Shown here piece after piece: positions 7,985-16,431 of a stretch of DNA of 64,000 bases. Source of the DNA: Candidatus Limnocylindrales bacterium (GTDB lineage: Bacteria; Moduliflexota; Moduliflexia; Moduliflexales; JAUQPW01); the NCBI GenBank assembly GCA_035559535.1, contig DATMBG010000044.1:1-64000 (forward strand), given 5' to 3'. Numbering within the stretch: the first letter of the stretch is position 1; every line of letters starts with the position of its first letter. Position numbers and translations under genes: made by a program. The notes beneath the pieces were generated by a model that saw nothing but the letters and a program-made list of their open reading frames with translations, searched no databases and was not told the DNA's origin.

Positions 7985-8821
7985 ATGCAAAGAATCCTTC
8001 TGATCATTTTAATACTGGACCTGGCTTTATTTAAGGGGGTCATAGGTGTGCAGGCAGCCGAGCTACCCATCTTCGATGCGCATATTCATTATAGCCAGGA
8101 TGCCTGGGAGGTGGTATCACCAAAAGAGGCGATTGCGCTCTTACGAAAGGCCGGCGTGATACGGGCGCTTGTGTCAAGTTCTAACGATGAGGGGACCCAG
8201 AAGCTCTATGCAGAAGCCCCTGATTTGATTATCCCGGAGCTAAGGCCTTACCGTAAGCGTGGAGAAATCTCCAGTTGGATCCACGATGAGTCGGTCCTTG
8301 CCTATCTGGAGGAACGGTTGAAAAAATATTCGTACGTTGCCATTGGAGAGTTCCATGTAAGTGGGGCAGATGCAGATCTGCCGGTGGTACGTCGCACGGT
8401 TCAGCTTGCGAAGCAACACGGTCTCCTATTACACGCACATTCCGATGCAGATGCGGTGGAGCGAATGTTCCGTCAGGATCCGGAGGCACGGATCTTATGG
8501 GCACATGCCGGATTTGAGCGACCTTCTCGCGTAGGTGAGATGATGCGCCGCTACAAGAATTTGTGGGCCGATCTGGCAGTTCGCCGTGATGTGGCTCCAA
8601 ACGACCAGGTAACACCTGAGTGGCGGGAGATCTTTCTTGAATTTCCCGACCGTTTCATGATCGGTACGGATACCTACGTGCCCGATCGTTGGAATGTGGT
8701 TGTTTCAAATGCCAACTGGGCTCGCAGGTGGCTGGCCGGACTACCTTCGGAAGTTGCCGAGCGTATTGCTTACAAAAATGGTGAAACGTTGCTTACAGCC
8801 GCATTCTTGAAGCGGCGTTAA
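7985..8821 (+). CDS. Exported amidohydrolase family protein
   Basis: 278 residues. A signal peptide covers roughly residues 1-24 (ILLIILILDLALFKG, then VQAAE). The mature part begins with the metal-binding HxH motif of the amidohydrolase superfamily (IFDAHIHYS). Further ligands expected of the TIM barrel are seen in IGEFHVSG, LLLHAHSDAD and MIGTDTYV (the barrel-end Asp). This resembles Amidohydro_2/TatD-like enzymes that hydrolyse C-N bonds or decarboxylate, but the substrate is unknown. A good Shine-Dalgarno (AAAGGAG) precedes the ATG. It leads a run of plus-strand genes with a nucleoside/amide theme. Confidence 0.75.
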   Translation: MQRILLIILILDLALFKGVIGVQAAELPIFDAHIHYSQDAWEVVSPKEAIALLRKAGVIRALVSSSNDEGTQKLYAEAPDLIIPELRPYRKRGEISSWIHDESVLAYLEERLKKYSYVAIGEFHVSGADADLPVVRRTVQLAKQHGLLLHAHSDADAVERMFRQDPEARILWAHAGFERPSRVGEMMRRYKNLWADLAVRRDVAPNDQVTPEWREIFLEFPDRFMIGTDTYVPDRWNVVVSNANWARRWLAGLPSEVAERIAYKNGETLLTAAFLKRR

Positions 8822-8944
8822 GGTTTTGAGGATTCCAGGTATTGCACACCCTGTAATTACTGCAAGCAACCTGCGAAGAGAAAAACTCCTGTTTATCAGG
8901 GAGCCGGGAGTATAAAAAAATATACCAGGAAAAGTGATGACTTT

Positions 8945-9985
8945 ATGTACCCTGAAATTTCCCTTACTCAACGCTTAGAATTGCTTAAACCACCTCAACA
9001 TAGAGTCTCCATGGTCCTCGATACCGATCCCTACAATGAAATGGATGATCAATTTGCCATCGTCTACTCACTGCTGGCGCCAGAACGCCTGAATGTAAAG
9101 GCCATTTATGCAGCTCCATTTGCCAATGCCCGATCGGGAAACGATGAAAAACGTGGCATGGAGAAAAGTTACGAAGTGGCAAAAGAAATATTGGGTAAGC
9201 TGCAAGGACCCCAATTACCTCATATCCCTCCGGTATTTCGAGGATCTGACCGATGGGTTTCCGAGGATAATGCAGGATTTAAGGGCACAGCCATTAGGAG
9301 TGAAGCAGCAGAGCATCTGATCCATCTGGTCGAAACCCAACCAGAAGGCGAACTCCTCTATGTGGTCGGTATTGCGGCCATCACGAATATTGCCTCGGCC
9401 ATTCTGCTCAAGCCGGAAATTATCCGAAAAATGGTAGTAGTCTGGCTTGCCGGCCATCCCTATAACTATTACAACACCGACGAGTTCAATCTACGACAGG
9501 ATATTTATGCTTCGCGGGTAGTTCTGGATTGCGGGGTCCCACTTGTACGGATACCCTGTCGTAATGTGGCTGAACATTTGCTTCTAACCGTGGAGGAGGT
9601 GGAGAATCGCCTTAAAGGACGAGGTGAAATCGGGAACTATCTTTATAAAGCGTACCATGAATATCTCGAAGAGAAGAAGTTCATTTCCAGGCCTATCTGG
9701 GACATGGCTCCTATTGCCTGGCTTGTTAATCCTACGTGGGTCGAGACGATAATTATTCCCAGTCCGCTCCTCACGGTCAGCCCGCTGCAAACCGAAGGCT
9801 ACTTCACCCCCTTCCTGACCCAAAAACTAACGTTTGAGAAAAACAGAAAAGCTTATTGTACCTGGAACAACGATCCACGTCGTCATTTGATCCGAGAAGC
9901 TTACAGGTTGAATCGGGACGCTATCTTCCAGGACTTCTACCATCGATTGGATAAATACAGGGGGGTTGGAAAAGTTGAAAATTAA
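8945..9985 (+). CDS. Nucleoside hydrolase (IUNH family)
   Basis: 346 residues. The N-terminal Asp cluster that holds Ca2+ in inosine-uridine nucleoside hydrolases is present as LDTDPYNEMDDQFAIVYSL (residues 26-44), followed by the LNVKAIYAAPFAN and VVGIAAITNIASAIL segments of the family. These enzymes split N-ribosides into base and ribose. The protein is slightly longer than the usual 310-330 residues. Upstream spacing to the amidohydrolase is 123 bases. With the nucleoside deaminase at 11501 and the BMP transporter at 13675 it suggests uptake and breakdown of nucleosides or modified nucleosides (inference from neighbourhood). Confidence 0.85.
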   Translation: MYPEISLTQRLELLKPPQHRVSMVLDTDPYNEMDDQFAIVYSLLAPERLNVKAIYAAPFANARSGNDEKRGMEKSYEVAKEILGKLQGPQLPHIPPVFRGSDRWVSEDNAGFKGTAIRSEAAEHLIHLVETQPEGELLYVVGIAAITNIASAILLKPEIIRKMVVVWLAGHPYNYYNTDEFNLRQDIYASRVVLDCGVPLVRIPCRNVAEHLLLTVEEVENRLKGRGEIGNYLYKAYHEYLEEKKFISRPIWDMAPIAWLVNPTWVETIIIPSPLLTVSPLQTEGYFTPFLTQKLTFEKNRKAYCTWNNDPRRHLIREAYRLNRDAIFQDFYHRLDKYRGVGKVEN

Positions 9986-9999
9986 ACCAGCAAAATGAA

Positions 10000-10413
10000 A
10001 TGGTAAAACCTGTAATAGTTCTAGATACCAATGTCTTTGTCGCGGCAGGTTTTAACCCGGAAAGTTCATCGGCGCAGATCCTCGAACAGATAAGGGGTGG
10101 ACAGATCCGAATGGTTTGGAATGAACAGATCCGGCAGGAAATTCAGCATATTCTTCGGAAGATCCCCCATCTCTCCTGGGAACAGGTATCCACTTTATTC
10201 AAAGAAGAAGATTACTACACGGGCGAAACCCATTTTGATAAATTTAACTTTATCACCGATCCGGACGATCGAAAGTTTGTAGCCCTTTCGGAAGCTACCG
10301 GAGCGGTCCTGATTACCATGGATCACGATCTTTTGAGTATTCGTAATGAGGTATCGATACCCATTCTGACACCTGGTGAGTTCTTGAGTCATTCAACTCA
10401 ATTCATCAGGTAG
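10000..10413 (+). CDS. PIN-domain protein (putative toxin, COG1569 type)
   Basis: 137 residues. The PIN nuclease acids are visible: Asp in VIVLDTNVFVAA, Glu in QIRQEIQHIL, Asp in FITDPDDRKFVALS and Asp in VLITMDHDLL. This matches the COG1569 type of PIN domain, usually labelled toxin of a toxin-antitoxin pair, which cleaves RNA. No small antitoxin gene is next to it. The neighbours start 14 bases after the nucleoside hydrolase and 9 bases before the VOC gene, so it is cotranscribed with metabolic genes. It may be an orphan toxin or a housekeeping RNase. Confidence 0.75.
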   Translation: MVKPVIVLDTNVFVAAGFNPESSSAQILEQIRGGQIRMVWNEQIRQEIQHILRKIPHLSWEQVSTLFKEEDYYTGETHFDKFNFITDPDDRKFVALSEATGAVLITMDHDLLSIRNEVSIPILTPGEFLSHSTQFIR

Positions 10414-10421
10414 AAATAAGT

Positions 10422-10805
10422 ATGAACCCATTCAGTCATATCGATCTTCGTGTTAAAAGCCTTGAGAGAGCTTTACCGTTTTATTCGGTTGTTTTACCTG
10501 CCCTGGGATTCAAGCGAACATTTCACAGTGGAGAATGGAATGTGTTTGCCGGTGACGGGGACTTACCGAGTGCACCTTACTTCGCAATAACCGAAGATCC
10601 TGAGCATCATCCAAACAAGAATCGCATTGCGTTTTGGCTGCCCAGTCGTGAAGAAGTCGATCGACTCAGTATTCTAATCCGTGGGGCTGGTGGAAATATC
10701 ACCGGTGGACCCAAGCTGTTTCCGGAAATCAGTTCCAGTTACTATGCACTTTATTTCGAAGACCCCAGTGGTAACCGGCTCGAGTTAGTTCATAGAATCG
10801 ATTAG
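10422..10805 (+). CDS. VOC/glyoxalase family protein
   Basis: 127 residues. It starts NPFSHIDLRVKSLERALPFY and ends DPSGNRLELVHRI, the standard opening strand and closing metal-site strand of vicinal-oxygen-chelate proteins, with His in SHIDLRV and Glu in LELVH as likely metal ligands. The family covers glyoxalase I, dioxygenases and antibiotic-binding proteins. Function is not predictable here. It sits 9 bases after the PIN gene. Confidence 0.75.
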   Translation: MNPFSHIDLRVKSLERALPFYSVVLPALGFKRTFHSGEWNVFAGDGDLPSAPYFAITEDPEHHPNKNRIAFWLPSREEVDRLSILIRGAGGNITGGPKLFPEISSSYYALYFEDPSGNRLELVHRID

Positions 10806-10846
10806 GACTATCTTGTCAGAACCACCTGGGGAAAGGAGCGAATCCT

Positions 10847-11488
10847 ATGAAAATAGGTATTCTTGGAACAGGGGATGTAGGTCAGGTATTGGGATCTGGA
10901 TTTGTGAAACTAGGCCACTGGATTAAAATGGGATCTCGAAATCCTGACCAGGAAAAAGTTAAGGCCTGGCTTGCCAAGACGGGGGCTAATGCTTCGGCGG
11001 GGACCTTTGCAGAGGCTGCAGCCTTTGGGGATCTTGTGGTACTGGCTACACTATGGACCGGAACGGAAAATGCAATTCGTCTGGCGGATCCTAAAAACCT
11101 GGCCGGGAAAGTTGTGATCGATGCAACCAATCCTCTGGATTTCTCCTCCATGCCTCCTAAACTGGCAGTAGGCCACACAGATTCCGGTGGGGAGCAGGTA
11201 CAACGCTGGCTTCCAAACTCCCATGTAGTAAAAGCCTTCAACAGTGTGGGTAGCCCGCATATGGTTCATCCGGATTTTCCAGGAGGTCCACCTGATATGT
11301 TTATCTGTGGTAATGATAGCAAGGCCAAGGAAACCGTAACGGATTTGCTGAAGGCGTTTGGGTGGTCTGTGGTCGATATCGGTGGGATCGAAGGGTCCCG
11401 ATATCTCGAACCCCTGGCCATGATCTGGATTCTCCAGTTCTTCAGGACCCGAAGTGGAAACCATGCCTTTAAGCTTCTGCGGAAATAA
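10847..11488 (+). CDS. NADP-dependent reductase, F420H2:NADP oxidoreductase-like
   Basis: 213 residues. The N-terminal Rossmann motif is GILGTGDVGQVLGSGF, followed by KMGSRNPDQ, where Ser/Arg after the second strand fits NADP(H) binding. Later VVIDATNPLD, VVKAFNSVGSPHM and MFICGND are hallmarks of the NADPH-dependent F420 reductase family (Fno-like) and of related proteins in bacteria that lack F420. No F420 biosynthesis gene is in view, so the acceptor is open. Strong Shine-Dalgarno AAAGGAG. The tail ends FFRTRSGNHAFKLL, as in family members. Confidence 0.75.
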   Translation: MKIGILGTGDVGQVLGSGFVKLGHWIKMGSRNPDQEKVKAWLAKTGANASAGTFAEAAAFGDLVVLATLWTGTENAIRLADPKNLAGKVVIDATNPLDFSSMPPKLAVGHTDSGGEQVQRWLPNSHVVKAFNSVGSPHMVHPDFPGGPPDMFICGNDSKAKETVTDLLKAFGWSVVDIGGIEGSRYLEPLAMIWILQFFRTRSGNHAFKLLRK

Positions 11489-11500
11489 TCTAATGAATAG

Positions 11501-12121
11501 ATGAGGAATATGGTAATTCAGGAGGTAGGACAGCAATATTTGACCAGGATTCAACCAACAACGGAAGGTATTCGTACCTGGAGAACCTATCTCAAGGAGT
11601 ATCAATTTAATAAAAACTATCCGGACGATGCCTATGTGTGGCTTACCTGTATTCTGGCGTTGGAGGCCGTTGGGGTCGGCAACTTTGGGGTTGGGTGTAT
11701 TTTGGTTAACAATCAAGGTGACGTATTAGTTCAAGGACATAACAAAATATTCCATCCCTACTTTCGAAGTGATCGACATGCTGAAATGGTTGTCATGGAT
11801 GACTTTGAGGATGCCCATCCAGAACCCACCGGGTTAGATGCTTACACTTTATATACCTCTCTGGAGCCCTGCCCCATGTGCCTGGTACGATTAAGTACCT
11901 CGAGGATAAACAAAATCCTATTTGCTGCCCCAGATGTGCCAGGGGGTATGGTTCATCGCATGAATAACTTACCACCTTTCTGGTTTGAATTGGCCCAAGG
12001 GAAAATATTTAGCCAGGCCCAGTGCTCGCCGGATTTGGTTCATGCGGCTACGCAGATCCTACTTCTTAATTTAGATGAACTAACGACTGAAGTCAAAGTC
12101 AGACAGCGTAAGCTGAGGTAA
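11501..12121 (+). CDS. Nucleoside/nucleobase deaminase (CMP/dCMP deaminase fold)
   Basis: 206 residues. The zinc site of cytidine-deaminase-like enzymes is complete: HAE in RSDRHAEMVVMDDFE and PCxxC in SLEPCPMCLVRL. Spacing and surroundings match the guanine/tRNA-adenosine deaminase branch more than CDA. Members hydrolytically deaminate guanine, cytosine, adenosine in tRNA or related bases. The N-terminal 70 residues are longer than in TadA, and the phrase GVGCILVNNQGDVLVQGHNK leads into the active site. It starts 12 bases after the reductase stop. The neighbourhood favours small-molecule nucleoside catabolism. Confidence 0.8.
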   Translation: MRNMVIQEVGQQYLTRIQPTTEGIRTWRTYLKEYQFNKNYPDDAYVWLTCILALEAVGVGNFGVGCILVNNQGDVLVQGHNKIFHPYFRSDRHAEMVVMDDFEDAHPEPTGLDAYTLYTSLEPCPMCLVRLSTSRINKILFAAPDVPGGMVHRMNNLPPFWFELAQGKIFSQAQCSPDLVHAATQILLLNLDELTTEVKVRQRKLR

Positions 12122-12161
12122 AACGATTCTATTTGGTATCGAAAACGGAGGTCATATAACT

Positions 12162-12974
12162 ATGATAGAAAGAAAACCACGGCTGGCCGGGAAGGTTGCC
12201 ATTGTCACAGGAGCCGGCTCCAGAGGACCAGGCATTGGTAATGGCAAGGCCACGGCCATTCTCTTTGCCCGAGAAGGAGCCAAAGTTCTGCTGGTAGATA
12301 AATTTGCCGATCGCGCTGAAGAAACCCATCGGATCATCCAGGAGGAAGGGGGAGAAAGTACCGTGTTTGAGGCCGATGTGACCCAGGAAAACCGGGCGCG
12401 AGATATGGTTGAATATACCGTAGAGCAATATGGAAGATTGGACATCTTACATAATAACGTTGGAGTAGGAATGCCCGGATCTGTTCTGGATGTGACCGAG
12501 GGGGATTGGGACCGAACCATGGCCATTAATCTAAAAAGCATGCTGTTTTGTAGCAAATATGCCATCCCCAAAATGATCCAGGGGGGTGGTGGCGCTATTA
12601 TCAATATTTCTTCTGTGGCCGGAATGCGAGGCCACGGCCTTGTTGCTTACGCCGTCTCCAAAGGCGGTGTTATTGCCCTCACACGGACCATGGCAGTCCA
12701 ACATGCCAGGGACAACATTCGGGTAAATTGTATTGCTCCAGGCCCTGTTTATACCCCCATGGTTGCCGAGAGTCTGACCGAAGAAGAGCGTAACCTCCGT
12801 AAGAACGCGGTACCCTTGGGCATCGAAGGTACGGCATGGGATGTTGCCTGGGCAGCTGTCTATCTGGCCAGCGATGAGGCACGATGGGTGACCGGTGTGG
12901 TATTACCGGTTGATGGGGGTTTAACAGCCACAACCCATCCTATTGTTACACGGATGACCTTCTCCGAACGGTAA
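12162..12974 (+). CDS. Short-chain dehydrogenase/reductase
   Basis: 270 residues, intact classical SDR. Cofactor motif VTGAGSRGPGIGNGK (a TGxxxGxG variant with a four-residue extension), DILHNNVGVG for the NNAG strand, Ser in IINISSVAG, catalytic YAVSKGG and the C-terminal WVTGVVLPVDGGLT. It resembles FabG-like or glucose-1-dehydrogenase-like oxidoreductases. The substrate is not inferable. GGAGG lies upstream of the ATG. It is the last gene of this run before a relic- and repeat-filled gap. Confidence 0.85.
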   Translation: MIERKPRLAGKVAIVTGAGSRGPGIGNGKATAILFAREGAKVLLVDKFADRAEETHRIIQEEGGESTVFEADVTQENRARDMVEYTVEQYGRLDILHNNVGVGMPGSVLDVTEGDWDRTMAINLKSMLFCSKYAIPKMIQGGGGAIINISSVAGMRGHGLVAYAVSKGGVIALTRTMAVQHARDNIRVNCIAPGPVYTPMVAESLTEEERNLRKNAVPLGIEGTAWDVAWAAVYLASDEARWVTGVVLPVDGGLTATTHPIVTRMTFSER

Positions 12975-13020
12975 TCAAAACCTAAAGAAGGGCAAAAGCC
13001 TGCGGAGTGGATACTATCAA

Positions 13021-13187
13021 TCAGGACCTTATAAGTTTCAAAAAAACCGTTGCTCCTACATCCAACTCGCTTTGAATTTCCATAATTCCTCCGTGGGCTT
13101 CTATAATTTTTTTGCATAAACTGAGTCTCAGACCGTAACCTCCGGTATCTTTGGACTGCACTGAGGATAAGCCTGAGAGATAAATAA
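13021..13187 (-). pseudogene. Histidine kinase C-terminal remnant
   Basis: Minus strand, about 55 codons between two stops. SKDTGGYGLRLSLCKK and IIEAHGGIMEIQSELD are the G2 box and following helix/strand of a HATPase_c domain, ending GATVFLKLIRS and TGA. The rest of the kinase is missing, so this is a decayed fragment. It is the only gene-like signal in 12975-13200. Confidence 0.6.
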
Positions 13188-13227
13188 ATTATTTCCGAGT
13201 TGTATCAAATTGTAACGGAAACAGACG

Positions 13228-13335
13228 GAGTACTTTGTTTACTTGATTTTGGCCTCATAGGGCTGCTTTCACTTCCTAACTCCCCTCGTCCCCGCCTCTA
13301 TCCCTTCCCTCCCCGTGGACGGGGAGGGAGCCGGG
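13228..13335. repeat. Dispersed repeat element, copy 2
   Basis: Shares GGCCTCATAGGGCTGCTTTC and the following CCTAAC with 1335-1465, then the palindrome CCCTCCCCGTGGACGGGGAG. From 13340 to 13540 a further low-similarity stretch (AAGCCCTGTCAGGGGCGAA) continues without a credible gene. The reading frame spanning it is repeat sequence. Confidence 0.55.
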
Positions 13336-13674
13336 TTAAGCTGAAAAGCCCTGTCAGGGGCGAACGGTTGGTAGCCCCGACGAAAGTCTGGGGATTCAGA
13401 AATTCAGAATTTTTTCAAGCCCCCTGGCCGCATCCTGTTAAACAGGTTGCCCCGCTGGGGCTAACCTTCTTACCCCGGAGCCTGGATCCCTCGGCTCCTC
13501 TCCCATGCAGAATGGTTATTCAATTTAACTCTACAACATAGGGTTAAAATGTGAGGTAACAGTTTCATAAAACAGATGAAGAACTCCTCCTAAGGAATTA
13601 TTTTATAGAGGGAATACAAGGGCAGACTTTAACGTAGAATTTAAGGGGAATTTCCAGGCAAAAGGAGGGTAAAG

Positions 13675-14667
13675 ATGGTTCGATTCAAAAATCTTGTGGG
13701 GTTTATAGGTTTGATTTTAGCTGTTCAGTTTTTACTCCCTTATCAGGTTCAGAGTGGGGACAAGAAACTAAAAGTAGCCATGATTCTTCCCGGTCGAATC
13801 AACGATGTATCCTGGAATCAGGCAGCCTATGAGGGGCTTAAGCAGGCCGAGAAGGAGTTAGGGGTTGAAATAGCCTATACCGAGAATGTCAGTGTAGCCG
13901 ATGTAGAAAGGGTTTTGAGAGAATATGCTACGGCGGGATACGATCTCATTTTAGCCCACAGTTTCAACTATGGAGATGCAGTATTTAAAGTCGCTCAAGA
14001 TTTTCCGAAAATTAAATTTGGATGGGCTACCGGTTTTAAGTCGGCTCCCAATGTAGCCTTCTATGACTGGCCGGCCCATGAAGTAGGATACCTGGTAGGA
14101 ATGCTGGCAGCTTCTATGAGCAAAACAGGGAAAGTCGGTGCTTTGGGGGGATTCGACGTGCCGGACGTTGTCCGGGCCTTAGAGGGTTTTAAATTGGGAG
14201 CCAAAGCAGCAAATCCTGAGATTAAGGTTTTCACCACGTATATTGGAGATTGGGAGGATGCTGCAAAAGCTAAAGAAGCTGCTCTGGCCCATATCGAAAA
14301 CGGAGCAGATGTCGTTTATATTAATGGAGATGGAATCAGTTACGGAGTTATCGAAGCTGCCAGGGAAAAGGGAGTGTACGCCATCGGTGGCATTGCAGAT
14401 CAGTATTCTCTCGCTCCGGAAACCGTTCTCAGCAGTACCGTGCTGAATGTGGGATTCACAATCAAAAAAATAATTGAGGACGTTCAGACCGGTAAATTTA
14501 AAGAAAGTTATCTGTATAGCTTAAAGGAAGGTGGAGTGGATATTGCCCCTTACCATGAACTGGAGAAAGTAATCCCTCAGGAAGTAAAAGATAAAATTGC
14601 CAAAGCTAAGAAGGATATTCTGGAGGGAAAACTCCAAGTACCGGATATTGTTAAACCAACGGAATAA
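13675..14667 (+). CDS. BMP/PnrA-family ABC transporter substrate-binding protein
   Basis: 330 residues with a signal peptide of about 26 residues (NLVGFIGLILAVQFLLP). The mature protein opens KLKVAMILPGRINDVSWNQ and continues YDLILAHSFNYGDAV, VGYLVGMLAASMSK and YINGDGISYGVIEAAR, all typical of basic-membrane-protein/PnrA purine-nucleoside receptors of the periplasm. These deliver nucleosides (or related compounds) to the ATPase and two permeases that follow directly. Ligand residues cannot be assigned with certainty. No lipobox Cys is present, so it is probably a soluble periplasmic protein. AAAGGAGGG precedes the ATG. Confidence 0.88.
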   Translation: MVRFKNLVGFIGLILAVQFLLPYQVQSGDKKLKVAMILPGRINDVSWNQAAYEGLKQAEKELGVEIAYTENVSVADVERVLREYATAGYDLILAHSFNYGDAVFKVAQDFPKIKFGWATGFKSAPNVAFYDWPAHEVGYLVGMLAASMSKTGKVGALGGFDVPDVVRALEGFKLGAKAANPEIKVFTTYIGDWEDAAKAKEAALAHIENGADVVYINGDGISYGVIEAAREKGVYAIGGIADQYSLAPETVLSSTVLNVGFTIKKIIEDVQTGKFKESYLYSLKEGGVDIAPYHELEKVIPQEVKDKIAKAKKDILEGKLQVPDIVKPTE

Positions 14668-14880
14668 GTAAGGGAGTGTAGGAGTATGGGAGTGGGGGAG
14701 TGTAGGAGTATGGGAGTATAGGGGTGAGGGAGTGGGGGGGATGAACGAGTCTCTACCCCCCTCACTTCCATACTTCCACACTCTCAACTTCCACACCCCC
14801 ACACCTCCGCACCTCCATACCCCCATACCTCTCTATTTCCTTTCTCCTGTACTCCTACACTCTCATACTTTCATACTTTC
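14668..14880. repeat. Imperfect inverted array of GGGAGTGTAGGAGTAT-type units
   Basis: A purine-rich left half (GGGAGTGTAGGAGTATGGGA units) is followed by a pyrimidine-rich right half (CTTCCACACCCCCACACC units), able to fold on itself. It separates the binding-protein gene from the ATPase gene, and its right end abuts the first recognisable ATPase codons. Same family as 41499-41606 and 3-44. Confidence 0.75.
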
Positions 14881-14892
14881 ATTCTTTTAAGG

Positions 14893-16431
14893 ATAGATAA
14901 AATCACGAAGCGGTTCCCCGGGGTTCTTGCCAATGATCAAATTTCATTGGAAATCGAAGCTGGGGAGGTGCATGCGCTGTTAGGTCAGAATGGGGCCGGT
15001 AAGACTACGTTGATGAATATTCTCTACGGCCTTTATCAACCGGACTTCGGTCAAATCTATTTCAAAGATCAAAAGGTTAAAATAAGCTCTCCTCGAAAAG
15101 CTATTGAATTGGGAATTGGAATGGTTCATCAGCATTTCATGCTAATTCCCGACTTTACGGTTGTCGAAAATATCCTGATCGGCTTTAGGCAAAGGGGTCC
15201 CTTTTTAAATCTTAAAAAAGTAGAACAGGCTATCGCCGAACTTTCTCGCCGTTATAGACTTCAAGTGGATCCGACGGCCAGAGTTCAACACCTTTCGGTC
15301 GGAAGTCGACAACGGGTGGAGATTATCAAAGCCCTTTATCGCGGAGCCGAACTTTTGATTCTCGATGAACCTACCTCGGTTCTGACTCCCCAGGAAACCC
15401 AGGAACTTTTCCAGATCTTGCATACCCTCGCAACTCAAGGGAAGTCCGTTATTTTCATCACACACAAATTGAACGAGGTCATGCAGGTATGTGATCGGGC
15501 CACCGTATTAAGAAATGGAAGGAAAGTGGGGACGGTTAAAATTCAGCAGGGAGGGCCTGAAAAAGAAGTAACTAAAGAGAATCTGGCCCGGATGATGATC
15601 GGTAAAGAGGTTTCCCTGGGAACCGAAAGGATGGCACTTAAAAAGAAGCCTGTTCAGTTCGGTAAGGAGGTTTTAAAAGTCGAGGAACTGGAAACTATAA
15701 ACGATCAAAATCGGCCTGTTTTAAAAAAAATTTCTTTTTCTGTCCGGGCGGGTGAAATTTTTGGGATTGCAGGGGTAGCCGGCAATGGTCAAAGCGAGTT
15801 GGTAGAAGTCCTGGCCGGTTTGCGTAAAGCCGTGGGTGGAAGGGTCTTCCTGAATGGTCAAGAAGTTCTGAATGAACCTCCGGGTAAGCTTTTGGAAAGA
15901 GGGATTGCCCACATTCCGGAGGATAGACTAAGGATGGGTCTTGTACTGGATTTACCCTTACCGGAAAACGCCATCCTGGGTTCTTTTCATAAAGCTCCTT
16001 TTTCCTTCAAAATAGGGAACGCTCTTCCTGGGCCTCGTTGGTTAAATTATACCGAGATTCGAAAGTTTACAGAACGCCTTATCCTTTCCTATGATATTAA
16101 AACCCCCCATCCAGAAGCTACCATGCGAATGCTTTCGGGGGGAAATCAGCAAAAATTTATAGTAGGTCGCGAACTTACCCGGTCTCCGAAAGTACTGCTG
16201 ACCGTTCAGCCCACTATGGGTCTCGATATAGAAGCTACTGAGTTTGTTCATCAGAAACTCTTAGAACAACGAGAGAATCAGGTGGCCATTCTCTTAATTT
16301 CCACCGAACTGGATGAAATATTAGCCCTCAGTGATCGCGTGGCCGTCCTCTATGAAGGGCAAATTGTCGGACTCCTTCCTGCCGACCAGGCTGATAGAGA
16401 AATCCTGGGACGCTGGATGAGTGGATTATGA
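14893..16431 (+). CDS. BMP-type nucleoside ABC transporter, duplicated ATPase
   Basis: About 512 residues with two ABC cassettes. First: Walker A GQNGAGKTT, signature LSVGSRQRVEI, Walker B LLILDEPTSVLT. Second: Walker-A-like GVAGNGQSEL (degenerate), signature LSGGNQQKFIVGRE, and LLTVQPTMGLD in place of a standard Walker B. This degenerate second site is normal for sugar/nucleoside importers of the RbsA/BmpB type. The family sequence begins at ITKRFPGVLAND, yet the frame has no ATG, GTG or TTG there. The first usual start is TTG at 14947, which would remove the first strand. The coordinate given is the first recognisable codon (ATA). Overlaps the next gene by 4 bases. Confidence 0.85.
   Translation: MDKITKRFPGVLANDQISLEIEAGEVHALLGQNGAGKTTLMNILYGLYQPDFGQIYFKDQKVKISSPRKAIELGIGMVHQHFMLIPDFTVVENILIGFRQRGPFLNLKKVEQAIAELSRRYRLQVDPTARVQHLSVGSRQRVEIIKALYRGAELLILDEPTSVLTPQETQELFQILHTLATQGKSVIFITHKLNEVMQVCDRATVLRNGRKVGTVKIQQGGPEKEVTKENLARMMIGKEVSLGTERMALKKKPVQFGKEVLKVEELETINDQNRPVLKKISFSVRAGEIFGIAGVAGNGQSELVEVLAGLRKAVGGRVFLNGQEVLNEPPGKLLERGIAHIPEDRLRMGLVLDLPLPENAILGSFHKAPFSFKIGNALPGPRWLNYTEIRKFTERLILSYDIKTPHPEATMRMLSGGNQQKFIVGRELTRSPKVLLTVQPTMGLDIEATEFVHQKLLEQRENQVAILLISTELDEILALSDRVAVLYEGQIVGLLPADQADREILGRWMSGL

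Noticed and set aside
13200-13541. 113-codon frame after the SDR gene
   Set aside because: It runs through a dispersed repeat and its palindrome, with no family similarity or ribosome site.
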